A DNA stretch of 64,000 nucleotides, from contig NZ_CM001023.1 in the NCBI RefSeq assembly GCF_000166275.1, positions 4,253,501 through 4,317,500 on the forward strand, read 5' to 3'. Made by a program: the position numbers and the translations under genes. A model generated the notes under the pieces. That model did no database searches. It was given only the letters and a program-made list of their open reading frames with translations, and had not been told where the DNA came from. Origin of the DNA: Algoriphagus machipongonensis (GTDB taxonomy: Bacteria; Bacteroidota; Bacteroidia; Cytophagales; Cyclobacteriaceae). This document shows positions 9,167 through 18,177 of the stretch, one piece after another; position 1 is the stretch's first letter; the number at the start of each line of letters is the position of its first letter.

Positions 9167-9805
9167 TTGAAAAATAAAAGATTTAAGGCCATCACCATAA
9201 TATCAATTCTATTATTACTGATTTATGGCAAAAATTTAACTGAAAGACAGGCGTTTAAAAGTATTAGTAAAACTTTTACAGAAGTCTATAAAGATAGATT
9301 AGTGGTGGAAGGTTACATTTTCCAGATCTCTGATAGACTTTTTTCCATCCAAAAACTTATCGACCATTGTAATTTGGACTATGATTACTCAAGAGTCATT
9401 AGTGAAATTCAGGGTCATGAGGAGGGAATCATGGAATTGATTGTAGATTTTGAGCAAACCAATCTTACAATTGAGGAATCGGACTATCTTTCTGACTTTA
9501 AAAAAATCATTTCCAATGACCTGAAAATCAACAGCTACAACCTCTTGTTTTCGGATTCTTCTGGTGTGAATTCCCAGCAGGTAAAACTTTACGATCAAAA
9601 GATAGCTTTAGCTAAAAAAGACCTTGAGAATTTGAGTAAAATACAAATGGATGAGGGGCAAAAATTAATTAGCAAAGCCAAAGTTCAAATTAACCGTTCC
9701 CAGATCTGGGCGCAGTTTGAAGTGGCCTTGCTAATTATATTAATTATTGTGATTTACTTTTATTTATTTAAAGGTAAACCTAAAAATCAGGATATGTTTA
9801 CCTGA
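9167..9805 (+). CDS. Membrane protein with four-helix-bundle (MCP-sensor-like) periplasmic region
   Basis: A 212-residue protein starting at TTG; no in-frame ATG precedes residue 88. A TM helix (about 8-22) is followed by a long helical, charged region (about 25-180) and a second TM helix (about 182-200) with a short tail KGKPKNQDMF. Two TM helices bracketing a helical bundle is the layout of 4HB sensor modules of chemoreceptors and kinases, but no HAMP, methyl-accepting or kinase domain follows. It may be a stand-alone sensor or partner protein. Family assignment is inferred from shape only. Confidence 0.65.
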   Translation: MKNKRFKAITIISILLLLIYGKNLTERQAFKSISKTFTEVYKDRLVVEGYIFQISDRLFSIQKLIDHCNLDYDYSRVISEIQGHEEGIMELIVDFEQTNLTIEESDYLSDFKKIISNDLKINSYNLLFSDSSGVNSQQVKLYDQKIALAKKDLENLSKIQMDEGQKLISKAKVQINRSQIWAQFEVALLIILIIVIYFYLFKGKPKNQDMFT

Positions 9806-10714
9806 TTAATATTCGAAGGTGTTTTTCAAGTAGGCAGCATTTTTCTCGGCAGCCTCCATTGGGTTAGTTCCCACGAAGCGTTCTTGCTCCACAATAAAGT
9901 ACTCCATTCCTAATTGGGTAGACTCTTTGACTAAATTAGAAAATGGGATTTCTCCTGCACCTAATAAAACGCCTCTTTCTTCACCATCTCCTTTATCCGG
10001 CTCAGCATCTTTTAAATGACATAATTTAAATCGATTAGGATATTTTGCCAGGTAAGCTGAAGGGTCTACTCCCGCGACATATACCCAATACATATCCATC
10101 TCAAAATCTACCAACTCAGGGTCGGTGTTTTCCATCAATACATCTTGTGGCATTACTCCTTCCAATGTTTCAAAGGTGTAGTCATGATTATGGTAAGCAA
10201 ACTTCAGTCCATGTGATTTCAATGTTGCTCCAGCTTCATTGAATTTATCTGCAAATTTCTTGTAGGCATCGATCGTTTCTTGTCCACCAATCCATGGGCA
10301 GATCAGATATTCCAAACCAGCTTCTTTAGCTGCTTCCGCTTGGGCATCTAGGTTTTCAAATACGTTGGCATGAGAAGCCACCATACTTACTCCCAGGTCT
10401 GAAGTTAGAGTTTTAAACTCTTTTGGATCCATGCCCCATAAGACACCTTTCCCTCCATCAAACCCTTCAAATTGCTTATATCCAAAACCAGCAAGCGCAG
10501 CCATTGTAGCTTTGGCATCATTAGCCATTTCATCTTTGACAGAGTATAATTGGATCCCAAACGAATTCAACTTGGACTTCGCAGCCTTAGCTTCCTCTAT
10601 TGTGGCCGACTCCTCTTTTTTGGCAGGCGAGCAAAATTGTAATGGCATGATTGCAGAGCTTACACCAAGCAATGCACCCATTTTGATAAATTTTCTTCTA
10701 GGATTGTTCATCAT
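9806..10714 (-). CDS. Exported TIM-barrel protein, sugar phosphate isomerase/epimerase family
   Basis: A 302-residue protein with a twin-arginine leader (NPRRKFIKMGALLGVSS) and a possible lipobox at LQFC, so it is probably folded before export. The xylose-isomerase-like TIM barrel starts at about residue 50 (FGIQLYSVKDEM). Likely metal residues lie in FAYHNHDY, VDFEMDMYW, LCHLKDAEPD and FIVEQERF. Members of this fold are annotated as isomerases, but several act on 3-keto sugars as epimerases or lyases. It ends one base after the convergent gene at 9805 and is the last gene of the minus-strand unit starting at 15164. Confidence 0.8.
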   Translation of the reverse strand: MMNNPRRKFIKMGALLGVSSAIMPLQFCSPAKKEESATIEEAKAAKSKLNSFGIQLYSVKDEMANDAKATMAALAGFGYKQFEGFDGGKGVLWGMDPKEFKTLTSDLGVSMVASHANVFENLDAQAEAAKEAGLEYLICPWIGGQETIDAYKKFADKFNEAGATLKSHGLKFAYHNHDYTFETLEGVMPQDVLMENTDPELVDFEMDMYWVYVAGVDPSAYLAKYPNRFKLCHLKDAEPDKGDGEERGVLLGAGEIPFSNLVKESTQLGMEYFIVEQERFVGTNPMEAAEKNAAYLKNTFEY

Positions 10715-10768
10715 GTAAAAAGCCCACCCCGAATAGGGGCAGGCATCAATTATAAGTAAATTTAAATA

Positions 10769-11329
10769 TTAAATCGCGTATGCTTTATCTCCTGGCTCAA
10801 GTGGAATACATGGATCAAATCTTCCCGGAGTTTCTACAAAATTTAAAGCTTGAGTAGCTCCTACCTCTGAAGTGAAATAACCTAAAACAGTCAAATCCCT
10901 CAACATATTAATCACTTGTGGCTCTCTGGATTGTCCGCTTGCTTTGTATTGCTCAAACATTCCATTGAGATAAGCCAATCTTTCTTCTGCTGGAGCACCA
11001 ACAAAATCTTTCCCATTTTGGGCTTCGAAATCTTTGCTGATTGTATTTAGGCCATCAACAAATGTTTTCTGCTGATCTGCTGTATAGCAATCTTTGACCA
11101 TCATCACCATAAAGGATCCAATACCCGCAGCTTTCGCACCTGGGGTATCAGTTTCTGGAATAATGGTATCTCCAATTTCATCTAGGAAAGCGATATCCTC
11201 AGGCATGAAATTCAAACCTTCGATTTGATGCTCTGGAGTACAACCTGTCAGGATTGCCGAGGCACCCACCATGGTTCCTCCCATCATCAGAACCACGCTT
11301 TTCAATGCGTCTCTTCTATTCATCGTCAT
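10769..11329 (-). CDS. Gluconate 2-dehydrogenase subunit 3 family protein (GMC dehydrogenase small subunit)
   Basis: A 186-residue protein with a Tat leader (NRRDALKSVVLMMGG) and lipobox LTGC (Cys30). The core matches the gluconate_2-dh3 family: FLDEIGDTIIPETDTPGAKAAGI and MLRDLTVLGYFTSEVGATQAL. Such subunits escort the cofactor-loaded GMC flavoprotein through the Tat pathway and keep it active. It lies 17 bases after its GMC partner, which lacks a leader of its own, so the pair should be exported together. Confidence 0.88.
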   Translation of the reverse strand: MTMNRRDALKSVVLMMGGTMVGASAILTGCTPEHQIEGLNFMPEDIAFLDEIGDTIIPETDTPGAKAAGIGSFMVMMVKDCYTADQQKTFVDGLNTISKDFEAQNGKDFVGAPAEERLAYLNGMFEQYKASGQSREPQVINMLRDLTVLGYFTSEVGATQALNFVETPGRFDPCIPLEPGDKAYAI

Positions 11330-11346
11330 TTTTCCTTCGTTTAATA

Positions 11347-13026
11347 TTAGAGATTTCTTTTCTTCAATTCATCTACTGCAAAGGCAGCTGCTCTAGCTGT
11401 CAAAGCCATATAAGTCAAGGATGGGTTTACTGCAGCTGCAGATGTCATACAAGCCCCATCCGTCACAAACACATTTTTAGCTTCCCAAACCTGGTTGTTA
11501 CCATTCAATACCGAAGTCTTAGGATCTCTACCCATTCTGGCGGTACCCATTTCGTGAATCCCTTGACCAAAAGTATACCCAGCATCAAACTCGTTTACAT
11601 TTTTAAATCCTGCAACCTCAAGCATTTCTGCGGCATCGGCCATCATGTCTTTACGCATTTTGAGTTCATTATCTTTGATCTCTGCGTTCATAACCAATGA
11701 CTCAATTCCCCATTTATCTTTTACAGTATCACTTAATTTGATCGTGTTTTCATGATAAGGAAGGATTTCACCAAATGCGGTAATCCCCATAGACCAAGGC
11801 CCTGGTTTAGTTAAGGCTTCTTTCATTGGTGCCCCGAAATTTAGCTCGGCCACATCTCTGCTCCATCCGCTACGGCTTGCGCCCCCTTGATAACCAAAGC
11901 CTCTTAAATAGTCACGTTTATCTCCGTTGACATTTCGGAATCGAGGAATGTAAAGTCCAGTAGGCCTTCTTCCAAAGTAATATTTATCTTCATAGCCTTC
12001 CATCGTACCGCTGGCACCTAGACGGAAATGGTGATCCATTACGTTGTGCCCAAGTTCCCCTGAACTACTTCCCAAACCTCCCGGCCAAACGTCCGTTGCT
12101 GTTCGCATTAAAATAGCTGTGGAGTTAAATGCAGAAGCACATAAGAATACAATTTTCGCATCATATTCGATGGTCTTATTGGTTTCCCCGTCTACAACTT
12201 CGACTCCTGTTGCTTTTTTAGTGTCTTTATCATAGATCAATCTTCTTACGATTGACCAGGGTCTTAAAGTCAAATTACCTGTAGCTTTTGCTGCTGGAAG
12301 AGTAGAAGCCTGCGTACTGAAATACCCCCCAAACGGACAACCTAAGGAACATTTGCTTCGGTATTGGCAACCTGGTCTCCCTGGAAGGGGCTCTGTAATA
12401 TTAGCAGGTCTACCAATAGTCCAAGTTCTTGCTCCTTTGTAGTGTTCTTTAATCTTTTTAGAAGCATCTTCTTCCACACAGTTCATCGGCATTGGAGGCA
12501 TGAATTCACCATCAGGCAATACATCAAGTCCTTCCTTTTTACCCGAAACACCAATAAATTTCTCCACATAAGAATACCAAGGTGCTATATCCTTGTATCG
12601 TATGGGCCAATCTACAGCAACTCCTTCTTTGACATTGCCTTCAAAATCAAGATCGGACCATCTATACGATTGCCTTCCCCAAAGTAAGGAACGACCTCCT
12701 ACTTGATATCCTCTAAACCAAGTAAATGGCTTTTCTTCTACATAAGGTGAATCATCTTCATGTGCCCACCAATCCAAATTCAATTCGTTGAGAACATAAT
12801 CTCTTCTTAAATTTGGGTGGTTTTCTAACTGTTCCTGAGTTCTCCTGCCTCTATGAGGCACTTCCCAGGGTGGAAGAGTTGCCGTTTTATAATCTGTCAC
12901 GTGCTCGACATTCGGCCCTCGCTCTAATAAAAGCACTTTAAGTCCTTTTTCTGTCAGCTCTTTCGCAGCCCATCCTCCACTAATCCCCGACCCGACTACG
13001 ATTGCATCATACGCTTCATTTGCCAT
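11347..13026 (-). CDS. GMC-family FAD-dependent sugar dehydrogenase, catalytic subunit
   Basis: A 559-residue flavoprotein. FAD binding is marked by GSGISGG (12-18) and the acidic residue at the end of beta-2 (LLLERG). Three cysteines (220, 226, 230 in CQYRSKCSLGC) sit where FAD-glucose-dehydrogenase-type enzymes bind an iron-sulfur cluster. The C-terminus has the GMC features GIHEMGTARMG and the conserved Asn in AAVNPSLTYMA. With the subunit-3 protein and a c-type cytochrome in the divergent operon it resembles the three-part D-glucoside 3-dehydrogenase, which oxidises a sugar C3-OH and passes electrons to cytochrome c. The substrate is inferred from context. Confidence 0.88.
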   Translation of the reverse strand: MANEAYDAIVVGSGISGGWAAKELTEKGLKVLLLERGPNVEHVTDYKTATLPPWEVPHRGRRTQEQLENHPNLRRDYVLNELNLDWWAHEDDSPYVEEKPFTWFRGYQVGGRSLLWGRQSYRWSDLDFEGNVKEGVAVDWPIRYKDIAPWYSYVEKFIGVSGKKEGLDVLPDGEFMPPMPMNCVEEDASKKIKEHYKGARTWTIGRPANITEPLPGRPGCQYRSKCSLGCPFGGYFSTQASTLPAAKATGNLTLRPWSIVRRLIYDKDTKKATGVEVVDGETNKTIEYDAKIVFLCASAFNSTAILMRTATDVWPGGLGSSSGELGHNVMDHHFRLGASGTMEGYEDKYYFGRRPTGLYIPRFRNVNGDKRDYLRGFGYQGGASRSGWSRDVAELNFGAPMKEALTKPGPWSMGITAFGEILPYHENTIKLSDTVKDKWGIESLVMNAEIKDNELKMRKDMMADAAEMLEVAGFKNVNEFDAGYTFGQGIHEMGTARMGRDPKTSVLNGNNQVWEAKNVFVTDGACMTSAAAVNPSLTYMALTARAAAFAVDELKKRNL

Positions 13027-13052
13027 ATATGGATTTTTTAAGTTATTAAAGT

Positions 13053-13925
13053 TTAAACATCGCAGATCTGAACACCCTCTGCTAAAGAAGCCATCTTATC
13101 CTCTTTTTTCGGGATAAATTCATGGGACACATACCCATCAAATCCAGTCTCAACAATGGCTCTCATCACAGCTGGATAATTGATTTCTTGATCATCACCC
13201 AACTCGTTTCTTCCAGGGTTTCCTGCAGTATGGTAATGCCCGAAATATTCATGGTAATCTTTGATATTTCTAATTAAGTCTCCTTCATCTATCTGCATAT
13301 GATAGATATCAAATAGCAATTTGAAGTTTGGACTACCCAATCTCTTACAAAGCTCAACCCCAAAAGCTGATTTATCACATAGGTAATCTTTGTGATTTAC
13401 TTTGCTATTAAGTAGTTCCATTTGAATCATCACCCCATGCTTTTCAGCAATAGGCATAATTTTCTCCAAACCGATTTGACAATTTTTTAGACCTGTTTCA
13501 TCATCCATTCCTCTTCTATTGCCAGAAAAACAGATTAGATTTTTATAACCTGCCTCAGCTACTTTCGGAATCATCTCAGTATAGTTCTTAACTAACTGAT
13601 CATGGTATTTTGTTTCACCAAAGCCTTCAGTTAAGCTTATTTCAGCCCCATTGCACATGGAAGAATCAAGTCCGTGACTTTTAAGGGTTTCCCAGCCACT
13701 TGGTCCGATCAAGTCCACACCTTTGATTCCTATTTTTTTAACTTCTTTGCAAAAATCCTCGAGGCTATATTGGCGAAAGCACCAATGGCAAACCCCATGA
13801 TTTACATTTCCTTTTAAGGCTTTGGGCATATTATCTTTTGAATCAAAGCTGGAAAGTGTACCTAAGGTAGCACCACCAACAATCATTTTTTTAAAGGAAG
13901 AACGCCTTCCAGAGTCAAATGACAT
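13053..13925 (-). CDS. Hydroxypyruvate isomerase-like TIM-barrel protein
   Basis: A 290-residue xylose-isomerase-fold protein of the Hyi type. The metal-site segments are IQMELLNSKVNH, LLFDIYHMQI, GHYHTAGNPGR and YVSHEFIP. The GHYHTAGNPGRNE stretch is characteristic of hydroxypyruvate isomerases. The N-terminus has GRRSSFKKM plus a short apolar stretch, a weak Tat-like leader, so export is possible but uncertain. It sits between the permease (12-base gap) and the GMC gene (26-base gap) in one transcription unit, so an action on a keto-sugar intermediate is more likely than glyoxylate metabolism. Confidence 0.82.
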   Translation of the reverse strand: MSFDSGRRSSFKKMIVGGATLGTLSSFDSKDNMPKALKGNVNHGVCHWCFRQYSLEDFCKEVKKIGIKGVDLIGPSGWETLKSHGLDSSMCNGAEISLTEGFGETKYHDQLVKNYTEMIPKVAEAGYKNLICFSGNRRGMDDETGLKNCQIGLEKIMPIAEKHGVMIQMELLNSKVNHKDYLCDKSAFGVELCKRLGSPNFKLLFDIYHMQIDEGDLIRNIKDYHEYFGHYHTAGNPGRNELGDDQEINYPAVMRAIVETGFDGYVSHEFIPKKEDKMASLAEGVQICDV

Positions 13926-13937
13926 AAATTTTTCAGG

Positions 13938-15164
13938 TTAATTGGGAGAGATTTTTTTTTCCTCTTTAAAAAGAGATATGAAAAATAGCAAAACCAAAAC
14001 GGAAATACCAGAAGGAATCAACCAAATTGACTTCCAAATGTGATGACCAGTCAAATCCGTATAGTAATTGGAAATGATTCCTGCTGCCCAAAAGCCTATT
14101 AACATCCCAATACCGTAGGTTGCCAAAGTGATCATTCCTTGAGCTGAGGACTTATATTTTTCACCAGCATGTGAATCGGTATAAATCTGACCACTGACGA
14201 AAAAGAAATCATAACATATCCCATGTAAACCTATTCCTACCAAAAGCATCCAAGCGCCTTCATTGACATCTCCAAAGGCAAATAAGGCATACCGTATGGC
14301 CCACGCAGCCATTGCCACGATCAAAGTTTTCTTTACTCCAAAGCGGGAAAAGAAGATGGGAAGTGCCAGCATAAAGAGGACTTCAGACACTTGACCTAAG
14401 GCCATTTTTCCAGTTGAATTTTCTAATCCTATCTCCGTCAGAAAAGGGCTAGTATTCTGATAATAGAATGCTAATGGAATACAGATAAGAATGGAGGAAA
14501 GAAAAAATATTGCGAAATTCTTGTCTTTTAGCAAGGATAAAGCCTCCACTCCTGTAGACTCCCGAATATTGAATTCACCGCTGGATTTTGCTTTTGGCGG
14601 AGTTTTAGGAAGAAAAAAACTAAACAATCCCAAGGCAAATGACAAGGTTCCTGCCATCACCCAAGTAAATTTCAATAGACCTTCCTGTAATCCACTTTGA
14701 CTGTCCCAGCCTAAAAAGCTAATCAAAAACCCTGCTGTGATCCATCCTATCGTACCCCAAACTCTCACGACCGAAAACTCCTTTTCAGGATTTTTCATTT
14801 GATTAAAGGAGATCGAATTGACAAGGGCTAGAGTGGGCATGAATAAAATCATATAAGCCAACAGGAAAGGAAAAAAAGAAGAGAAACCCTCTGCTTGGTA
14901 CAAACCATACATTAAAGCTGCTCCTATTAAATGGATGACCCCTAGAATTTTTTCAGCATTGAAGAATCTATCGGCAATCAGCCCCACTATAAAAGGTGCT
15001 ATGATCGCCCCAAATGATTGGGTGGAAAATGCCAGAGAAATTTCCTGATCCTTTGCCTGCAGGTTATTTCCGAGGAATGTTCCTAAGGTTACAAACCAAG
15101 CCCCCCAGATAAAAAACTCCATAAACATCATCAAGGACAACTGTGCTTTGGTAGCAAATTTCAT
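13938..15164 (-). CDS. MFS permease of the nucleoside:H+ symporter (NupG) family
   Basis: A 408-residue membrane protein with about 12 hydrophobic segments and the NupG-family opening LSLMMFMEFFIWGAWFVTLG, then APFIVGLIADRFF and later GICYDFFFVSGQIY. Family members import nucleosides with protons. In Bacteroidota, relatives are often found inside sugar-catabolic clusters and may carry sugars. It is the first gene of the minus-strand operon, which suggests it imports the substrate or product of the 3-keto-sugar pathway. Confidence 0.85.
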   Translation of the reverse strand: MKFATKAQLSLMMFMEFFIWGAWFVTLGTFLGNNLQAKDQEISLAFSTQSFGAIIAPFIVGLIADRFFNAEKILGVIHLIGAALMYGLYQAEGFSSFFPFLLAYMILFMPTLALVNSISFNQMKNPEKEFSVVRVWGTIGWITAGFLISFLGWDSQSGLQEGLLKFTWVMAGTLSFALGLFSFFLPKTPPKAKSSGEFNIRESTGVEALSLLKDKNFAIFFLSSILICIPLAFYYQNTSPFLTEIGLENSTGKMALGQVSEVLFMLALPIFFSRFGVKKTLIVAMAAWAIRYALFAFGDVNEGAWMLLVGIGLHGICYDFFFVSGQIYTDSHAGEKYKSSAQGMITLATYGIGMLIGFWAAGIISNYYTDLTGHHIWKSIWLIPSGISVLVLLFFISLFKEEKKISPN

Positions 15165-15417
15165 AAGGATTGCGGTTGATTAGGTCAGATTTCTTCTAAT
15201 TAAGTCAGAAAGTTTAATTTTTGGGCAATTTGCCGTATTTTAAGCACCTGTTTTGGAATTCAAAGAAGCGATTTTTGATGATTAATAAAATCCATTCATA
15301 ACGTGAGGAAGCTATTAATCAATTATTCACCCTTCTCGATTAAAGAGCCAAGGATTTTCCAGACAGAATCAATTATTTCAAGCTATTAATACCTGAATAA
15401 TCTATTCTCATTTATCT
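15165..15417. promoter_or_regulatory. Divergent promoter region of the 3-keto-sugar cluster
   Basis: This 253-base AT-rich spacer separates the permease-led minus operon from the reductase-led plus operon, so it must hold both promoters. A loose direct repeat (GGTCAGATTT at about 15186 and AAGTCAGAAAG at about 15204) might be a regulator site, but no local regulator gene is present. Promoter elements could not be fixed by eye. Confidence 0.45.
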
Positions 15418-16587
15418 ATGTCTAAAACAAAAAAATTAAAACTGGGACTAGTCGGCGGAGGTCCAGGATCATTTATAGGAGCCATTCACCTTAATGGAGC
15501 ATTAATGGATGGTATGTTTGAGTTAGCGGCCGGTGCTTTTAGCTCTAATCCAGAAAAATCAAGAATCAGGGGTGAGGAACTTATGCTCCCTTCCGAACGA
15601 GTTTATGACAGTTATGACGAAATGTTTGAAAAGGAACTACAACTTCCTGAGTCAGAAAGAATAGATGTAGTCTGTATTGTCACTCCAAATAATGTACACC
15701 TTGACCCAACTCTGAAAGCATTGAAAGCTGGCTTTCATGTAGCATTAGATAAGCCTCTTACCCTCAATTACACAGAAGCTAAAGAGCTTTACCATGCTGT
15801 TCAGAAATCAGACAAGCTATTTCTCTTAACTCATACCTATTCTGGGTACCCGATGATCAAGCAAGCCAAGCAAATGATTGCCAATGGTGAAATCGGAAAA
15901 GTTAGAAAAGTTTATGTTGAATACCCGCAAGGCTGGCTTTGGAAGCTACTAGAAACCGAAAATAACAAGCAGGCTGCCTGGAGAACTGATCCAACAAAAA
16001 ATGGATTGGCAGGTTGTATGGGTGATATTGGAACCCACGCTTTCCATATGGCTGAATACATCACTGGAGAGAAAGTAAGCCAAATTTGTGCAGATCTTTA
16101 TATAAAAGTAGAAGGAAGGCCTATCGATGATGACGGGGTGGTCTTGATGCGATTTGAAAACGGAGCATCAGGAGTTTTAATGGCATCACAAACAGACACA
16201 GGCGCAGAAAACAACCTGAAAGTTCGTGTGTATGGAGAAAAAGGAGGGCTGGAATGGGAACAAGAACTAAATAACAGTTTAACTGTCAGATGGCCTGAAG
16301 GTCCCGACCAAATTTATCGTGCTGGAACAGGATATTTAGGTTCTCTTGCTAATGAAAACACCAGAACTCCAGCAGGACACCCTGAAGGTTATGTGGAAGC
16401 ATTTGCTAACCTGTATAGAAACTTTGCTAGATGCATCTACGCCGAAAGAAATGGGGAAAAGCCAAAAGAAGAATGGTTAGACTTTCCTGGTGTGGAAGAC
16501 GGCATTCGAGGAATGGCATTTATTGACCATGTCTTGAAAAGTAATAAATCAGAACAAAAATGGACTCCATTTATTGTTGAAAAATAA
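15418..16587 (+). CDS. Gfo/Idh/MocA family oxidoreductase
   Basis: A 389-residue NAD(P)-dependent oxidoreductase. The Rossmann domain opens with LGLVGGGPGSFIG, continues with IVTPNNVH and the conserved DKPLTLN, and a C-terminal domain contains GDIGTHAFHMAEY, the usual catalytic His-containing stretch. There is no signal peptide, so it acts in the cytoplasm. In this setting it probably interconverts a 3-keto sugar and the sugar after import. It leads the plus-strand operon (78 bases to the next gene). Confidence 0.9.
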   Translation: MSKTKKLKLGLVGGGPGSFIGAIHLNGALMDGMFELAAGAFSSNPEKSRIRGEELMLPSERVYDSYDEMFEKELQLPESERIDVVCIVTPNNVHLDPTLKALKAGFHVALDKPLTLNYTEAKELYHAVQKSDKLFLLTHTYSGYPMIKQAKQMIANGEIGKVRKVYVEYPQGWLWKLLETENNKQAAWRTDPTKNGLAGCMGDIGTHAFHMAEYITGEKVSQICADLYIKVEGRPIDDDGVVLMRFENGASGVLMASQTDTGAENNLKVRVYGEKGGLEWEQELNNSLTVRWPEGPDQIYRAGTGYLGSLANENTRTPAGHPEGYVEAFANLYRNFARCIYAERNGEKPKEEWLDFPGVEDGIRGMAFIDHVLKSNKSEQKWTPFIVEK

Positions 16588-16665
16588 ATTCTTTATTCAA
16601 ACCCAAACCCAGAAACAAAAGAGGAATCTTGTGTTACTTTACCTGGGATTAAACCAATTTAGATA

Positions 16666-17718
16666 ATGAAAACTATTAAAGGCCCTGCTATATTTCTAGC
16701 TCAATTTGCTGATGATCAAGCTCCATTTAACAATCTTGAAAATATTTGTAAATGGGTAGCTGGTCTTGGATACAAAGGGGTACAAATCCCAACCTGGGAC
16801 AGTAGGTTAATTGATTTACAAAAAGCAGCAGAAAGTAAAACCTATGCTGAGGAAATAAAAGGAATCGTTGCAGAGGCAGGTATGGAGATTACTGAACTAT
16901 CCACTCACCTTCAAGGTCAGTTAGTGGCGGTACATCCAGCTTACAACGAATTATTTGATGGTTTTGCACCTGCAGAACTCAAAGGAAACCTTCAGGGCAA
17001 AACTGATTGGGCAAGACAGCAATTAATGTATGCTGCAAAAGCTTCACAAAACATGGGGCTTACCGCGCATGCGACCTTTAGTGGTGCTTTGATGTGGCAC
17101 ACAGTTTATCCTTGGCCTCAAAGGCCTGCCGGATTGGTAGAGACTGGATTTACCGAACTTGCTAAGAGATGGACTCCAATATTGGACGAGTTTGATAAAA
17201 ATGGCGTGGATGTTTGCTATGAACTTCACCCTGGAGAGGATTTGCATGACGGAATCACTTTCGAAATGTTCCTTGACAAGGTGAATGGTCATAAAAGAGC
17301 AAATATTCTTTATGATCCAAGTCACTTTGTATTGCAATGTCTTGACTACCTTGAATTCATTGATTTCTATCATGAAAGAATCAGAATGTTCCATGTCAAA
17401 GATGCTGAATTCAACCCAACAGGAAAGCAAGGCGTTTATGGCGGATTCCAAGGCTGGGTAGAAAGAGCTGGTCGTTTCCGTTCTTTAGGAGATGGACAGG
17501 TTGATTTCGCAGGAATATTCAGCAAACTTTCTCAGTACGATTTTGATGGATGGGCCGTTTTAGAATGGGAGTGCGCATTGAAGCACCCAGAGCAAGGAGC
17601 TGCAGAAGGCGCTCCATTTATCGATTCGCACATCATTAGAGTTACAGAGAAAGCATTTGATGATTTTGCCGGTGTGGGAGCTGACGAAGCTTTCAACAAA
17701 AAAGTATTAGGAATTTAA
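16666..17718 (+). CDS. Cytoplasmic sugar phosphate isomerase/epimerase family protein
   Basis: A 350-residue TIM-barrel protein without a signal peptide. Metal-site segments are VCYELHPGEDLH, LYDPSHFVLQ, RMFHVKDAEFN and VLEWECALKH. It pairs with the preceding Gfo/Idh/MocA gene, a frequent Bacteroidota arrangement. Probable role: isomerase, epimerase or lyase on a keto-sugar intermediate. The exact reaction cannot be read from the sequence. Confidence 0.85.
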   Translation: MKTIKGPAIFLAQFADDQAPFNNLENICKWVAGLGYKGVQIPTWDSRLIDLQKAAESKTYAEEIKGIVAEAGMEITELSTHLQGQLVAVHPAYNELFDGFAPAELKGNLQGKTDWARQQLMYAAKASQNMGLTAHATFSGALMWHTVYPWPQRPAGLVETGFTELAKRWTPILDEFDKNGVDVCYELHPGEDLHDGITFEMFLDKVNGHKRANILYDPSHFVLQCLDYLEFIDFYHERIRMFHVKDAEFNPTGKQGVYGGFQGWVERAGRFRSLGDGQVDFAGIFSKLSQYDFDGWAVLEWECALKHPEQGAAEGAPFIDSHIIRVTEKAFDDFAGVGADEAFNKKVLGI

Positions 17719-17741
17719 ATACCCATATTAATTACATAAAA

Positions 17742-18170
17742 ATGAAAATCACAAAACCGTTAAACCTAGGTCTTGCTGCTTTGGCAGGACTTGCGTTCGC
17801 TTGTGGAGGAGGAGAAAAATCCACTGAAACTACTACTACCCCAGCAGTGGAGTCTACTCCAGCTGAACCAGCACAGGAAATGAGCCTTGAAGAAAAATAC
17901 AAGGATGATCCTATCTACATCAAAGGTCTAGCAAAATTAAAGACCTCTGATTGTACTACCTGCCATATGGTGGAAAGAAAGATCGTGGGACCTTCTTATG
18001 CTGACGTTGCAGCCAAATATGAAAGTACCGAGGAGAACATTGAGAAATTGGCTCAGAAAGTAATCGAAGGTGGAGTTGGTGTATGGGGTGAAGTTCCAAT
18101 GCCTCCACATCCTACTTTGAGCATGGAAGACGCGAAGGACATGGTTGCCTATGTTCTATTGTTGAAATAA
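17742..18170 (+). CDS. Lipid-anchored class I cytochrome c
   Basis: A 142-residue protein with lipobox ending at Cys21 (LAFAC), a Thr/Pro/Glu-rich linker (about 25-48), and one cytochrome c domain. The heme motif is CTTCH at 71-75 and the probable axial Met is Met120 in EVPMPPHP. It is the natural electron acceptor of the GMC dehydrogenase encoded in the divergent operon. Only 7 bases separate it from the DUF1080 gene. Confidence 0.9.
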   Translation: MKITKPLNLGLAALAGLAFACGGGEKSTETTTTPAVESTPAEPAQEMSLEEKYKDDPIYIKGLAKLKTSDCTTCHMVERKIVGPSYADVAAKYESTEENIEKLAQKVIEGGVGVWGEVPMPPHPTLSMEDAKDMVAYVLLLK

Positions 18171-18177
18171 TTACGAA

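Noticed and set aside
15186..15214. Direct repeat as an operator in the divergent promoter
   Set aside because: The match between the two half-sites is loose and there is no regulator gene in the cluster, so it is only mentioned, not called as a site.
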